Notes under the pieces: generated by a model
Told to the model about the DNA's origin: nothing
What the model saw: the letters and a program-made list of their open reading frames with translations, nothing else
The model's database searches: none
In this document: positions 39,497 to 50,427 of the stretch, piece by piece
Layout: each line of letters opens with the position of its first letter
Numbering within the stretch: the first letter of the stretch is position 1
DNA from: Burkholderiales bacterium
GTDB taxonomy: Bacteria; Pseudomonadota; Gammaproteobacteria; Burkholderiales; Burkholderiaceae_C
Direction of reading: 5' to 3'
Length of the DNA: 64,000 bases
NCBI GenBank assembly: GCA_016192425.1
Contig: JACPUE010000006.1
Span: 1-64,000, forward strand
Made by a program: the position numbers and the translations under genes

Positions 39497-41516
39497 CCAG
39501 CGCCTGCAGCGCGTCGTCGAATTCCTCTTCTGACCCCAGCCTGCGCATAGTCGGCAGGGCCGCCATCAGGCGTTTGCCGTAGCCCCGGTCCAGCAGGCGC
39601 GTATCGGCCACCACCAGAATCCCCGCATCGGTTTCGTGCCGTATCAGTCGGCCCGCGCCCTGCTTGAGCGCCACAGCGGCTTCGGGCAAGGCGTGGTCAC
39701 GGAACGGGCTGCGCCCGGCCTGCTGCAAGCGCTGCGCATGCGCCTGCACCAGGGGGTCGGTGGGCACCGGGAACGGCAGCTTGTCGATGACCACGAGTTG
39801 CAGCGCATCGCCGGGCACATCCACCCCCTCCCAGAACGACACCGAGGCCACGAGCACGCAGCCCGGCGCACCCAGGGTGCAGCCCTGGCGAAAGCGCTCC
39901 ATCAGGCCATGCCGGGTGCCCTCGCCCTGCACCAACACCTGCAGCCCAGGCAAGCGGGTGCGCAGCACCTCGCCCAGCACCCGCAGCGCCCGCAGGCTGG
40001 TGGTGAGCACCAGCGTTCGGCCTTGCAGGCGTGAGGCCACCTGGGCCACCCACGCCCCCAAGGCAGCGCTGTGGGCTGCGTCGGTGGGTGGAGGCAGACT
40101 GCGTGGTACGTAGAGCGCAGCCTGGCGCTCCAGGTCAAAAGGGCTGGGCAAGCGCAGGATGCGCGCCTGGGCCAGCCCCAGGGGCTCGGTGAACCAGCTC
40201 AGCGCATCGTCTGTCCCCAGCGTGGCCGAGGTGAAGACCCAGGCCCTGGGCGGTGCAGCCTGCTCGGCACCCGGCGGAGGCTGCACGGCATCCGGCGGCC
40301 GCATCCAGCCCTGCACCACCGGGGCCAGGTCCAGCGGTGCCTCGACCAGCCGTGCCTGCAGGCCCACTTCCACCCAGCGCACACCCTCGGCCAGGCCGGG
40401 CGTGGCAAAGCGCCGTGCCAGTGCGCGCAGGGCCTGGGTTCGCTCGTGCAGGCGGACAAAGTCGGGCGCCATTTCCTGCACGGCGGCCAAGGATTCACAA
40501 GCCTGGGCGCACACCTTGTCCAGGCCTTCCAGCGCATCGGACCATTCGGCAGGGTCTGCGCCTTGTGGCGTGGCGTCCGTCCAGGTCAGCCGTGTGCCCG
40601 TGGGGTGCGCGCCGCACGCCAGGCGCAAGCGGCGGGCAAGCTGCTCCAGGTCGTGGTGCAGGCCTTGCCAATCGGCCATGCCACGGGCGCGTTGCAGGCC
40701 TGCGCTGCGCAGGTCGCGTGCCAGATCCAGAACCTGGGCGCTGCCCAGGGATTGGCCCAGAAACTGCACCCCGGTCTCCTTGATCTGGTGGGCTTCGTCG
40801 AACACCACCACGCGCACCTCGGGCAGCAGCTCGGCCATGCCGGTCTCGCGCAGGGCCTGGTCGGCAAAGAACAAATGGTGGTTGACCACCACCACATCGG
40901 CCGCCATGGCCTCGCGCCGCGCCTGGAACACATGGCAGCGCCGGAACTGCGGGCAGTGGCTGCCCAGGCAGTTGTCGCGCGTGGAGCTCACCCAGGGGAG
41001 AATGGCCGAGCGTTCATCCAGGCCCGGCAGTTCTGCCAGGTCGCCGCTGCAGGTGGCCTGTGCCCAGGTTTCCACCCGCGCCAGGGCCTGGGCCAGGCTG
41101 GCATCGCAGGCAGCGCTGTCCTGTCGGCTTTGCTCCAGGCGGTGCAGGCACAGGTAGCTGGAGCGTCCCTTGAGCAAGGCAGCGCGCCCCGGCAGGCCCA
41201 GTGCCTGCGCCAGCCGGGGCAGGTCGCGGTTGAAAAGCTGGTCCTGCAAGGCCTTGGTAGCGGTGGAGATCAGCACGCGCTCGCCACTGAGCAGCGCCGG
41301 AACCAGGTAGGCATAGGTCTTGCCGACGCCCGTGCCTGCCTCGGCCACCAACGCCCCGCCCTGCACCACTGTGTCTGCCACGGCCAGCGCCATGGCCGTC
41401 TGCCCAGGGCGCTGGCGAAAACCCGGCAAGGCCTGTGCCAAGGGGCCGCCATCGGCAAAGCAGTGTTGCACCGCGTCGTGCAGCGCGCCAAGAGGGCTGG
41501 GGTGATGTGTGGGCAC
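39459..41516 (-). CDS. yoaA: ATP-dependent DNA helicase of the DinG/YoaA (XPD-like) family
   Basis: About 685 residues. Walker A is 'VAEAGTGVGKTYAYLVPALLSG' and the DEAH box is 'VVFDEAHQ'. Between them sit the four spaced cysteines of the Fe-S domain (C in 'SSYLCLHRLEQ', then 'CDASL', 'CLGSHC', 'RRCHVF'). The C-terminal helicase half has 'VFTSATLG', 'SFWEGVDVPGDALQLVVIDKLPF' and 'QGAGRLIRHETDAGILVVADTRL' with the arginine finger. Likely a 5'-3' helicase for repair or replication-stress tolerance. The frame stays open to an alternative GTG at 41546; neither start has a good ribosome-binding site. The 3' end overlaps bamD. Confidence 0.9.
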   Translation of the reverse strand: MPTHHPSPLGALHDAVQHCFADGGPLAQALPGFRQRPGQTAMALAVADTVVQGGALVAEAGTGVGKTYAYLVPALLSGERVLISTATKALQDQLFNRDLPRLAQALGLPGRAALLKGRSSYLCLHRLEQSRQDSAACDASLAQALARVETWAQATCSGDLAELPGLDERSAILPWVSSTRDNCLGSHCPQFRRCHVFQARREAMAADVVVVNHHLFFADQALRETGMAELLPEVRVVVFDEAHQIKETGVQFLGQSLGSAQVLDLARDLRSAGLQRARGMADWQGLHHDLEQLARRLRLACGAHPTGTRLTWTDATPQGADPAEWSDALEGLDKVCAQACESLAAVQEMAPDFVRLHERTQALRALARRFATPGLAEGVRWVEVGLQARLVEAPLDLAPVVQGWMRPPDAVQPPPGAEQAAPPRAWVFTSATLGTDDALSWFTEPLGLAQARILRLPSPFDLERQAALYVPRSLPPPTDAAHSAALGAWVAQVASRLQGRTLVLTTSLRALRVLGEVLRTRLPGLQVLVQGEGTRHGLMERFRQGCTLGAPGCVLVASVSFWEGVDVPGDALQLVVIDKLPFPVPTDPLVQAHAQRLQQAGRSPFRDHALPEAAVALKQGAGRLIRHETDAGILVVADTRLLDRGYGKRLMAALPTMRRLGSEEEFDDALQALVTRTSTMDRSCP

Positions 41517-41620
41517 AGAATCGCAGTACGATGGCAAAAAAGCCACAGCGCATTCGATAATAAGCGAGCTTGTGCCCTATTCTTGGGCTCGGCAGGCCGC
41601 CACACACCACAATCCACGCC

Positions 41621-42433
41621 ATGTCCAGACCGATTCGCCTCAGTGCCTCCACCGGCATCCACAAGGGTGACCGCGAATACCAGCAAGACCAGGTGGCTTT
41701 GCTGTCGCACCCGCGCTACAACGGCTGCGTACTGGCTGTGCTGGCCGACGGCATGGGCGGGCGCAGCGGCGGGCGCAAGGCGTCCGACCAGGTCATGCTG
41801 ACCGCACGCCAGTTGTTCGACCGCTATTCGCCCGAGACCGATGATCCCGTGGCCATGCTCAAGAACCTGGTGCAGGAGTCGCACATCGTCATCCGGCTCA
41901 CGGCCATCACGTCCGAGCAGGAACCGCACAGCACCATTGCCGCCTTCCTGATCAACCCCCGTGGCGACTGCCACTGGATCCACGCAGGCGACTCACGCAT
42001 CTACCACTTCCAGAACGGCCGCATGATGCACCGCACCAGCGACCACTCCTACGTGCAGGCGCTGGTGGACCGGGGCGAGATCACCGAGGCCGAGGCCAAT
42101 ACCCACCCGCACTCGAACATTCTGGTGGGCTGCCTGGGCACCGAAAGCGACCCGCCCATGACCACGCACATGATCCACCAGCTCATGCCGGGCGATGTGC
42201 TGCTGGCCTGCAGCGACGGGGTGTGGCACTACTTTTCCCCCACCGAACTGGCGTCGGTGGTGGAGTCGCTGACGCCCAGGGAGTCGACTGAATTCCTGAT
42301 CGAAAAAGCCCGCATCCGTGCACGCGGCACCGGGGACAACCTCTCACTGGCCATCGTCAAGATCGAGGCGCTGGTGGAAGAGAAAAAGCCGCTGCCACCA
42401 GCCCCGTTTTTCAAACCCCCTGCAGCCGTTTGA
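41621..42433 (+). CDS. PP2C-family serine/threonine protein phosphatase
   Basis: A 270-residue stand-alone PPM/PP2C domain: 'GDREYQQDQVALL' (the first metal-binding region, with D in place of the common N), 'VLADGMGGRSGGRKASD', 'WIHAGDSRIYHFQNGRM', 'LLACSDGVWHYFSPTEL' and 'RARGTGDNLSLAIVKIE' (the DNxT-type motif, here DNLS). The metal-binding aspartates are conserved, so activity is expected. Such stand-alone phosphatases often oppose a Hanks-type kinase, but no kinase or FHA gene is in the window, so the partner is unknown. ATG 41621 starts the conserved part. Confidence 0.9.
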   Translation: MSRPIRLSASTGIHKGDREYQQDQVALLSHPRYNGCVLAVLADGMGGRSGGRKASDQVMLTARQLFDRYSPETDDPVAMLKNLVQESHIVIRLTAITSEQEPHSTIAAFLINPRGDCHWIHAGDSRIYHFQNGRMMHRTSDHSYVQALVDRGEITEAEANTHPHSNILVGCLGTESDPPMTTHMIHQLMPGDVLLACSDGVWHYFSPTELASVVESLTPRESTEFLIEKARIRARGTGDNLSLAIVKIEALVEEKKPLPPAPFFKPPAAV

Positions 42434-42446
42434 CCCGGCCGCCCCT

Positions 42447-43070
42447 TCACTGTGCAGCCGACGCTGCAGGCAAAGGCGCCGCTGGAGGGCGCCCACGGGC
42501 TGCATCTGCGGCTTTGCGGGCATCGCGCTGGGCCTTGCGCTGGCGGGCAGCCTCTTCTTTTTCCAGGTGCTCGCGGCGCTGCGCGCTTGCGTGTTCCTGC
42601 AGCGCCGCACGGCGCCTGGCTTTGTCGGCCTGCACCTGTTGCTGCTTTTGTGCATGCGCACGTGGATCCATCGAAGGGGCTGGCGCCGCCTTGGCTTGCC
42701 TGGCCGCCCCCCCACTGGCGGCCCCTGCGGGCGCTTGGAGGGCGTGTTCCTGCTGGCGTTGTTCGACGGCCTGGAGGCGGTGCTGTGCGCGCTCTTGCCG
42801 CTGCGCTTCGTCCAGGCGTTCTTCCTGCTGGCGCAGGCTGTTGAGGCGCTGGCGTGCCTGCCTGCGTACGGCGCGCAGGCAGTCTTCCACCGCAAAACGT
42901 TGCTGGCACTGTGCTTCTTCAAGTGCCTGCTGCTGCGTGGCAGCCGTGCGCTCACGGGCGATGCGCGCTCGTTCAAGCTGCGGCGGCGCGTCGGGCTCGG
43001 CGTCCTGGGCACTGGCCGTGTGCCAAAACCCCAGCGCAACCAGGCAGCAGGCTAAGACCGGTTTCTTCAT
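42447..43070 (-). CDS. Secreted Gln/Arg/Ala-rich coiled-coil protein, translationally coupled to zapE
   Basis: A 207-residue protein with a clean signal peptide (MKKPVLACCLVALGFWHTASAQ). The remainder is almost entirely charged or Gln-rich helix ('LEEAQCQQRFAVEDCLRAVRRQARQRLNSLRQQEERLDEAQRQERAQ' and later 'RRAALQEHASAQRREHLEKEEAARQRKAQRDARKAADAARG'). It has two cysteines, CQQRFAVEDC, nine residues apart. No known domain is recognised. Its ATG overlaps the zapE stop in an ATGA, which implies coupled translation. Similar architecture is seen in periplasmic or envelope-spacer proteins, but the function is unknown. Confidence 0.8.
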   Translation of the reverse strand: MKKPVLACCLVALGFWHTASAQDAEPDAPPQLERARIARERTAATQQQALEEAQCQQRFAVEDCLRAVRRQARQRLNSLRQQEERLDEAQRQERAQHRLQAVEQRQQEHALQAPAGAASGGAARQAKAAPAPSMDPRAHAQKQQQVQADKARRRAALQEHASAQRREHLEKEEAARQRKAQRDARKAADAARGRPPAAPLPAASAAQ

Positions 43071-44176
43071 GTCAACCCCGTATCCACTACACGGCGCTCC
43101 AGCGCCAGGAATTCCTTGGACTGCATCTCGTTGAGCCGCGAGACCGTGCGTGGGAATTCGTGGGCCAGCGGGCCATCGGTATAAAGCTGTTCGGGCGCCA
43201 CGGCCGCTGACAGGATGAGCTTGACGCGGCGGTCGTACAGCACGTCGATCAGCCAGGTAAAACGCCGCGCAGGCGAGGCCATGCTCACGGGCATGTGGGG
43301 CACATCGGAGAGCAGCACGGTATGGAACTGCGATGCGATCTCCAGGTAGTCGTTCTGCGAGCGCGGGCCGCCGCACAGCGTTTTGAAATCGAACCAGACC
43401 ACGCCGCCCGCCTTGCGCCGCGCCTGGATCTCGCGCGCCTCGATATTCAGCACCGGGTCTTCGTCATGCACCTCGGCCAGTTGGTCGAAGGCCGCGTTCA
43501 TCGCCACGTCTGCCTCGGGGCCCAGGGGCGTGTGGTAGAGCTTGACCTGCTCCAGCGTGCGCCGCCGGTAGTCGGTGCCGTTGTCCACGTTGATGACTTC
43601 GAGCTTCTGCTTGAGCAGCGCAATGGCGGGCAGGATGCGGTCGCGGTGCAGGCCGTTGGGGTACAGGCCGTCCGGCTCGAAATTGGACGTGGTGACAAAG
43701 CCCACGCCGTTGTCGAACAGCGCCGCCAGCAGGCGGTGCAGGATCATGGCGTCGGTGATGTCCGCCACATGGAATTCGTCGAAGCAGATGAGCTTGTAGC
43801 GCTTGGCAATGCGCTGGCCCAGCACGTCCAGCGGGTTCTGCGTGCCCTGCAGCGCCGCCAGCTCGCGGTGCACCTCGCGCATGAATTCATGGAAGTGCAA
43901 ACGCACCTTGCGCTTGAGCGGCACGGCGTTGAAGAAGCAGTCCATGAGGAAGCTCTTGCCGCGCCCCACCCCGCCATACATGTACACGCCGCGCGGAATG
44001 TCGGGCCGGTGGATGAGCTTCTTGAGTGCGTTCGAGCGCTGCGTCTTGTAGGCAGCCCATTCGCGCGCACAGCGGTCCAGCGCCTCCACAGCGCGCAGTT
44101 GCGCGGGGTCGCTCTGGAAACCCTTGGCCTCCAATTCGGCCTGGTAGGCGGCCTTGACGCTGGCAATGGGACTCAT
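43067..44176 (-). CDS. zapE: Cell division protein ZapE (AFG1-like ATPase)
   Basis: A 369-residue P-loop ATPase. Walker A is 'YMYGGVGRGKSFLMDCFF' near residues 67-80 and Walker B is 'KLICFDEFHVADITDAMIL'. 'FVTTSNFEPDGLYPNGLHRDRILPAI' and 'RFTWLIDVLYDRRVKLILSAA' are AFG1/ZapE hallmarks. In E. coli ZapE binds FtsZ and the insertase YidC under low oxygen or stress. It lies upstream of a secreted coiled-coil gene with an ATGA overlap. A repeat-derived hairpin separates it from lpdA. Confidence 0.95.
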   Translation of the reverse strand: MSPIASVKAAYQAELEAKGFQSDPAQLRAVEALDRCAREWAAYKTQRSNALKKLIHRPDIPRGVYMYGGVGRGKSFLMDCFFNAVPLKRKVRLHFHEFMREVHRELAALQGTQNPLDVLGQRIAKRYKLICFDEFHVADITDAMILHRLLAALFDNGVGFVTTSNFEPDGLYPNGLHRDRILPAIALLKQKLEVINVDNGTDYRRRTLEQVKLYHTPLGPEADVAMNAAFDQLAEVHDEDPVLNIEAREIQARRKAGGVVWFDFKTLCGGPRSQNDYLEIASQFHTVLLSDVPHMPVSMASPARRFTWLIDVLYDRRVKLILSAAVAPEQLYTDGPLAHEFPRTVSRLNEMQSKEFLALERRVVDTGLT

Positions 44177-44179
44177 ATG

Positions 44180-44235
44180 CTATAAAAACAATAGCTGCTA
44201 GCGCCCTATTTACGGGCGCTAGCAGCTATTTTTCC
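44180..44235. terminator. Dispersed-repeat copy F: 17-bp perfect inverted repeat between lpdA and zapE
   Basis: Arms 44190-44206 and 44214-44230 are exact reverse complements around TATTTAC (left arm AATAGCTGCTAGCGCCC). On the minus strand the hairpin is followed by GTTTTTATAGC, so it can act as an intrinsic terminator for lpdA. The sequence is the same repeat family (AGCAGCTAT/ATAGC) arranged as a full palindrome. Confidence 0.75.
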
Positions 44236-44240
44236 TCAAA

Positions 44241-45698
<1,458 letters not shown>

Positions 45699-45835
45699 GG
45701 TTATCTCGTTCATTCAGTTGGAGAAAGACCCACCGGCGGACGTGGCACAAGCCAGCCGCACATGTGGGTCAATGCAATGCATATCAAAGGGCGCTATGCG
45801 CCACCCCCCATCGGCCTTTGAGACGCGCGCGGCCA

Positions 45836-45948
45836 TACCAGTGACCGCCGCGCAAGGGCCGCCCCGCCGCGCTGGCGGTGTCCCCCTTCCCGAATTGCGC
45901 AGCAATTCGAGAGAAGGGGGAAGGCGCGAAGCGACTCAGGGGGTTGCA
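45836..45948. repeat. Third type of intergenic repeat between sucB and lpdA
   Basis: A structured GC-rich block: CCCCCTTC and GAAGGGGG enclose GAATTGC-GCA-GCAATTC (45882-45920). It is flanked by GCCGCCCCGCCGCGCTGGCG and GGCGCGAAGCGACTCAGGGG. I recognise the latter phrase as recurrent in Comamonadaceae intergenic regions. It sits in the 252-bp gap between sucB and lpdA and could attenuate lpdA transcription. No gene is seen in the gap. Confidence 0.6.
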
Positions 45949-45950
45949 TC

Positions 45951-47237
45951 TCAAATATCAAACAGCAGGCGGGACGGGTCTTCCAGCGCGTCCTTCATGG
46001 CGACCAGGCCCAGCACGGCTTCGCGGCCGTCGATGATGCGGTGATCGTAGGACATGGCGAGGTAGTTCATCGGGCGCACCACGACCTGGCCGTTCTCCAC
46101 CACGGCACGGTCCTTGGTGGCGTGCACACCCAGGATGGCCGACTGCGGCGGGTTGATGATGGGGGTGGACATCATCGAGCCGAAGGTGCCGCCGTTGGAG
46201 ATGGAGAAGGTGCCGCCGGTCATTTCCTCGATGCCCAGCTTGCCTTCGGCAGCCTTCTTGCCGAATTCGGCAATCTTCTTCTCGATGTCGGCGAAGCTCA
46301 TTTGGTCTGCGTTGCGCAGGATGGGCACCACCAGGCCGCGGGGCGAACCCACGGCGATACCGATGTCGAAGTAGCCGTGGTAGACGATGTCGTTGCCATC
46401 GACCGATGCGTTGAGCACGGGGAACTTCTTGAGGGCGTGCACGGCGGCCTTCACGAAGAAGCTCATGAAGCCGATCTTCACGCCGTGTTCCTTGGTGAAG
46501 GCATCCTGGAACTTCTTGCGCATCTCCATCACCGGGGCCATGTTCACTTCGTTGAACGTGGTCAGGCTGGCATTGGTGGATTGCGACTGCAGCAGGCGCT
46601 CGGCCACGCGGGCGCGCAGGCGGCTCATGGGCACGCGCTGCTCGGGGCGGTCGCCCAGGCTGGGGGCGGCAGGGGCGGCCACCTGGGGCAGTGCCTTGGT
46701 GGGCACGCCGGTGGGGATCACGCTGGCAGCAGCCGGGGCGGCAGGCTTGGCACCGCCCGCCACGGCAGCCAGCACATCGCCCTTGGTCACGCGGCCGTCC
46801 TTGCCGGTGCCAGCCACATCGCCGACGGACAGCTTGTTGTCGGCCAGCAGCTTGGCGGCTGCAGGCATGGCCACATCGCCCTTGGCGCCACCCGTTGCCG
46901 CAGCAGCGGCAGGTGCAGGCGCTGCAGCGGCAGCCACAGCGGCAGCCACAGGGGCAGCAGCAGCGGCTGCCGCAGGCGCGGCCGCACCGGCCTTGCCTTC
47001 GGTGTCGATCTTGGCGATGAGCTGCTCGGCCACCACGGTGCCACCATCGCCCACCACGATTTCGGCCAGCACACCGGCTGCGGGCGCGGGCACTTCGAGC
47101 ACGACCTTGTCGGTCTCGATCTCGATCAGGATTTCATCGGCGGCGACGGCCTCTCCGGCCTTCTTCTTCCAGTTCAGCATCGTGGCTTCGGCCACGGACT
47201 CGGACAGCTGGGGGACTTTGACTTCTACGATAGCCAT
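45951..47237 (-). CDS. sucB: 2-oxoglutarate dehydrogenase E2, dihydrolipoyllysine succinyltransferase
   Basis: The 428-residue E2 core of the 2-oxoglutarate dehydrogenase complex. The N-terminal lipoyl domain has the modified lysine in '[17 protein letters not shown]'. A long Ala/Pro linker follows, then a peripheral-subunit-binding domain ('[31 protein letters not shown]'), a second linker and the acyltransferase domain ending in '[19 protein letters not shown]' with the catalytic His and Asp. It is 53 bases downstream of sucA on the same strand. Confidence 0.96.
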   Translation of the reverse strand: MAIVEVKVPQLSESVAEATMLNWKKKAGEAVAADEILIEIETDKVVLEVPAPAAGVLAEIVVGDGGTVVAEQLIAKIDTEGKAGAAAPAAAAAAAPVAAAVAAAAAPAPAAAAATGGAKGDVAMPAAAKLLADNKLSVGDVAGTGKDGRVTKGDVLAAVAGGAKPAAPAAASVIPTGVPTKALPQVAAPAAPSLGDRPEQRVPMSRLRARVAERLLQSQSTNASLTTFNEVNMAPVMEMRKKFQDAFTKEHGVKIGFMSFFVKAAVHALKKFPVLNASVDGNDIVYHGYFDIGIAVGSPRGLVVPILRNADQMSFADIEKKIAEFGKKAAEGKLGIEEMTGGTFSISNGGTFGSMMSTPIINPPQSAILGVHATKDRAVVENGQVVVRPMNYLAMSYDHRIIDGREAVLGLVAMKDALEDPSRLLFDI

Positions 47238-47290
47238 TTTGATTTCTTTCCGAAAAAGGTGTTCTGTACTGAGTGAGGGGGTTTCCGGCC

Positions 47291-50170
47291 TTACTTGGTC
47301 AGGACAAAACCCTTGAGCTTGGCGAAGGCTGCATCGACCAGGGCCTTCTGTTGCTCCTGGTGCAGGTGCGAGTAGCCCACGGCAGGCGAAGCCGAGGCCG
47401 CACGACCGGCATAGCCGAGCTTCTGGCCTTCAAGCATGTTCTCGTGGATGTTGTGCTGGATGAAGAACCAGGCGCCCTGGTTCTGCGGCTCGTCCTGGCA
47501 CCACACGATCTCGGTGGCATGGGCGTACTTCTTGAGTTCGGCCGCGAATGCCTTGTGCGGGAAGGGATAGAGCTGCTCCACGCGGATGATGGCCACATCG
47601 CCAATTTCATTCTCGGTGCGCTTCTTCACGAGGTCGTAGTACACCTTGCCCGAGCAGGCAATCACGCGCTTGACCTTGTCGGCCTTCTTGCAGATCGCTT
47701 GATCCTGCTCAGGAATCACGGTCTGGAAGGCGCCCTTGGTGAACTCGGACAGCGGCGAGGTGGCGTCCTTGTTGCGCAGCAGGCTCTTGGGCGTAAAGAT
47801 GACCAGGGGCTTGCGCAGGTTGCGCACCATCTGGCGGCGCAACACATGGAAGATCTGGCTGGCCGTGGTGGGCTGCACGATCTGCATATTGGCGTCTGCG
47901 GCCAGCTGCATGAAGCGTTCGACACGCGCAGAGCTGTGCTCGGGGCCCTGGCCTTCGTAGCCGTGCGGCAGCATCAGCGTGATGCCGTTGACGCGGCCCC
48001 ACTTGACCTCACCCGAAGCGATGAACTGGTCGATCACCACCTGCGCGCCGTTGGCGAAGTCGCCAAACTGGGCTTCCCAGATCACCAGGGTGTTCGGGTC
48101 GTTGGAGGCGTAGCCGTACTCGAAGCCCAGCACTGCCTCTTCGGACAGGATGGAGTCGATCACGACGAACGGAGCCTGGTTCTCGGCCACGTTCTGCAGG
48201 GGCACGTAGGTGCCGGTGTCCCACTTCTCGCGCTTCTGGTCGTGGATCACGGCGTGGCGGTGCGTGAAGGTGCCCCGGCCGCAGTCCTCGCCCGACAGGC
48301 GCACGGGGTAGCCGCTGGCCACGAGCGAGGCAAAGGCCATGTGTTCGCCCATGCCCCAGTCCACCGGAATGTCGCCCCGGCCCATGGCAGCGCGGTCGTC
48401 ATAGACTTTTTTCACCAACTGGTGCGGGGTGACGGTGTCGGGCAGCGTGGTGAGCTTTTCCGACAGGCGCTTCCATTCGGTCAGGGGAATTGCGGTATCG
48501 CCCGCATCGGTCCACTTCTTGCCCAGGAACGGGCTCCAGTCCACCGCGTACTTGCTCTTGAAGTTGGTCAGCACCGGATCGACCGTGTGCTTGCCTGCAT
48601 CCATGGCGGCGCGGTAGGCCTTGACCATTTCGTCCGGGCCGTCCGCCGCCAGCACGCCCTGGGTCACCAGCTTGTCGCCATAGAATCTGCGCGTTCCGGG
48701 GTGGGCGGCGATTTTCTTGTACATCAGGGGCTGGGTCAGCGCGGGCGTATCTTGCTCGTTGTGGCCCAGCTTGCGGAAGCAGGTGATGTCCACCACCACG
48801 TCCTGGCGGAATTCCATGCGGAACTCCAGGGCCAATTGCGTAGCCAGCACCACGGCTTCAGGGTCGTCGCCGTTGACGTGCAGCACTGGGGACTCGACCA
48901 TCTTGACGATGTCGGTACAGAAAGTGCTGGAGCGCATGTCGCGCGGGTCGGAGGTGGTGAAGCCGATCTGGTTGTTGATGATCAGGTGCACCGTGCCGCC
49001 GGTGGTGTAGCCACGGGTCTGGGCCAGGCACAGGGTTTCCTGGTTCACGCCCTGGCCGCCAAAAGCAGCGTCGCCGTGCACCAGCACGGGCAGCACCTGG
49101 TCGCCCCGGGCGTCGCCACGGCGGTCCATGCGTGCACGCACCGAGCCTTCGACCACGGGGTTGACGATTTCCAGGTGCGAAGGGTTGAAGGCCAGGCTCA
49201 GGTGCACCGGGCCGCCGGGGGTGGACACGTCCGAGCTGAAGCCCTGGTGGTACTTCACGTCGCCTGCAGGCAGGTCTTCTGGGGCCGTGTGGTCGAATTC
49301 AGCGAACAGGTCAGCGGGCATCTTGCCCAAGGTGTTGACCAGCACGTTCAGACGGCCACGGTGGGCCATGCCGATCACGATTTCCTGCACGCCCTTGGCG
49401 CCAGCCTGCTGGATCAATTCGTCCATGGCAGCGATGAAGCTCTCGCCGCCTTCCAGCGAGAAGCGCTTCTGGCCCACGTATTTGGTGTGCAGAAAGCGCT
49501 CCAGGCCTTCGGCGGCCGTCAGGCGATCCAGGATCTGCTTCTTTTTCTCGGCGCTGAATTGGGGCTTGCCGCGGATGGATTCCAGTTTTTGCTGCCACCA
49601 GCGTTTTTCTGCCTGGTCAGAGGTGTACATGAACTCGGCACCCAAGGTGCCGCAGTAGGTCTCGTGCAGCGCGTTGATGAGCTCGCGCAGCGACATCTTG
49701 TCCTTGCCAAAAAAGGTGTTGCTCGTATCGAACACCGTTTCCTGGTCAGCGTCGCTGAAGCCATAGAACGACGGCTCCAGTTCGGGAATGGCGGGACGCT
49801 CCGTGCGCTTGAGGGGATCCAGATCGGCCCAGCGCTGGCCCACGTTGCGGTAGGCGGCAATCAGTTGCTGCACCGCCGTGCGCTTGCGGCCCATCTCGGC
49901 GTTTTCGCTGGCCACCACCACCTTGGTGCCACCGGCCTTGGCGCGCTCGGCAAAGGCATTGATGACGGGCATGTGGGGCACGTCGCGGGCATTGCTGCCA
50001 TCGACGGCAGGCACGTGCTGCAGCGCATCGAAGTATTCGCGCCAGGTGTCGGGCACGCTGCCCGGATTGGCCAGATAGTTTTCGTACATCTCTTCGACAT
50101 AGGGCGCATTGCCGCCGAAGAGGTAGGTATTGCCTTGATAGGCTTGATAGACGGATGTCGTATCGCTCAT
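47291..50170 (-). CDS. sucA: 2-oxoglutarate dehydrogenase E1
   Basis: The thiamine-diphosphate decarboxylase of the TCA cycle, 959 residues. The N-terminal helix carries '[33 protein letters not shown]'-type sequence (here '[20 protein letters not shown]'). The ThDP site is '[14 protein letters not shown]' and the '[17 protein letters not shown]' region, and the transketolase-like half has '[19 protein letters not shown]', '[20 protein letters not shown]' and '[31 protein letters not shown]'. First gene of sucA-sucB-lpdA. The 257-bp gap upstream to the divergent PerM gene should hold its promoter; no other feature was recognised there. Confidence 0.97.
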   Translation of the reverse strand: MSDTTSVYQAYQGNTYLFGGNAPYVEEMYENYLANPGSVPDTWREYFDALQHVPAVDGSNARDVPHMPVINAFAERAKAGGTKVVVASENAEMGRKRTAVQQLIAAYRNVGQRWADLDPLKRTERPAIPELEPSFYGFSDADQETVFDTSNTFFGKDKMSLRELINALHETYCGTLGAEFMYTSDQAEKRWWQQKLESIRGKPQFSAEKKKQILDRLTAAEGLERFLHTKYVGQKRFSLEGGESFIAAMDELIQQAGAKGVQEIVIGMAHRGRLNVLVNTLGKMPADLFAEFDHTAPEDLPAGDVKYHQGFSSDVSTPGGPVHLSLAFNPSHLEIVNPVVEGSVRARMDRRGDARGDQVLPVLVHGDAAFGGQGVNQETLCLAQTRGYTTGGTVHLIINNQIGFTTSDPRDMRSSTFCTDIVKMVESPVLHVNGDDPEAVVLATQLALEFRMEFRQDVVVDITCFRKLGHNEQDTPALTQPLMYKKIAAHPGTRRFYGDKLVTQGVLAADGPDEMVKAYRAAMDAGKHTVDPVLTNFKSKYAVDWSPFLGKKWTDAGDTAIPLTEWKRLSEKLTTLPDTVTPHQLVKKVYDDRAAMGRGDIPVDWGMGEHMAFASLVASGYPVRLSGEDCGRGTFTHRHAVIHDQKREKWDTGTYVPLQNVAENQAPFVVIDSILSEEAVLGFEYGYASNDPNTLVIWEAQFGDFANGAQVVIDQFIASGEVKWGRVNGITLMLPHGYEGQGPEHSSARVERFMQLAADANMQIVQPTTASQIFHVLRRQMVRNLRKPLVIFTPKSLLRNKDATSPLSEFTKGAFQTVIPEQDQAICKKADKVKRVIACSGKVYYDLVKKRTENEIGDVAIIRVEQLYPFPHKAFAAELKKYAHATEIVWCQDEPQNQGAWFFIQHNIHENMLEGQKLGYAGRAASASPAVGYSHLHQEQQKALVDAAFAKLKGFVLTK

Positions 50171-50427
50171 GTTCCGCTGACCTCCGTCTCCCTGGGGGAG
50201 ACATTAGCTGGTTGAAAAAACCTTCCGCGACACGGCTGAACCGGTTGGCGGATGCGACTGTGGCTGGGGAAGGGCCGAGTACGGGCGCCATTGTGCCACT
50301 GTTCGCCCCAGGCCGCTTGTGGTTTTTCCTATCGCGGCCCGGTGCCCGCCCGCAGGAACGCTGCAACCGGTTGGCAGCCACAGAGGTGGCGTACATTCGC
50401 ATTCTGTTTCAACGGACTGCGCTGGCC

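Noticed and set aside
45714-45905. 63-codon frame between sucB and lpdA
   Set aside because: Mostly composed of the structured intergenic repeat; no domain and no clear ribosome-binding site.
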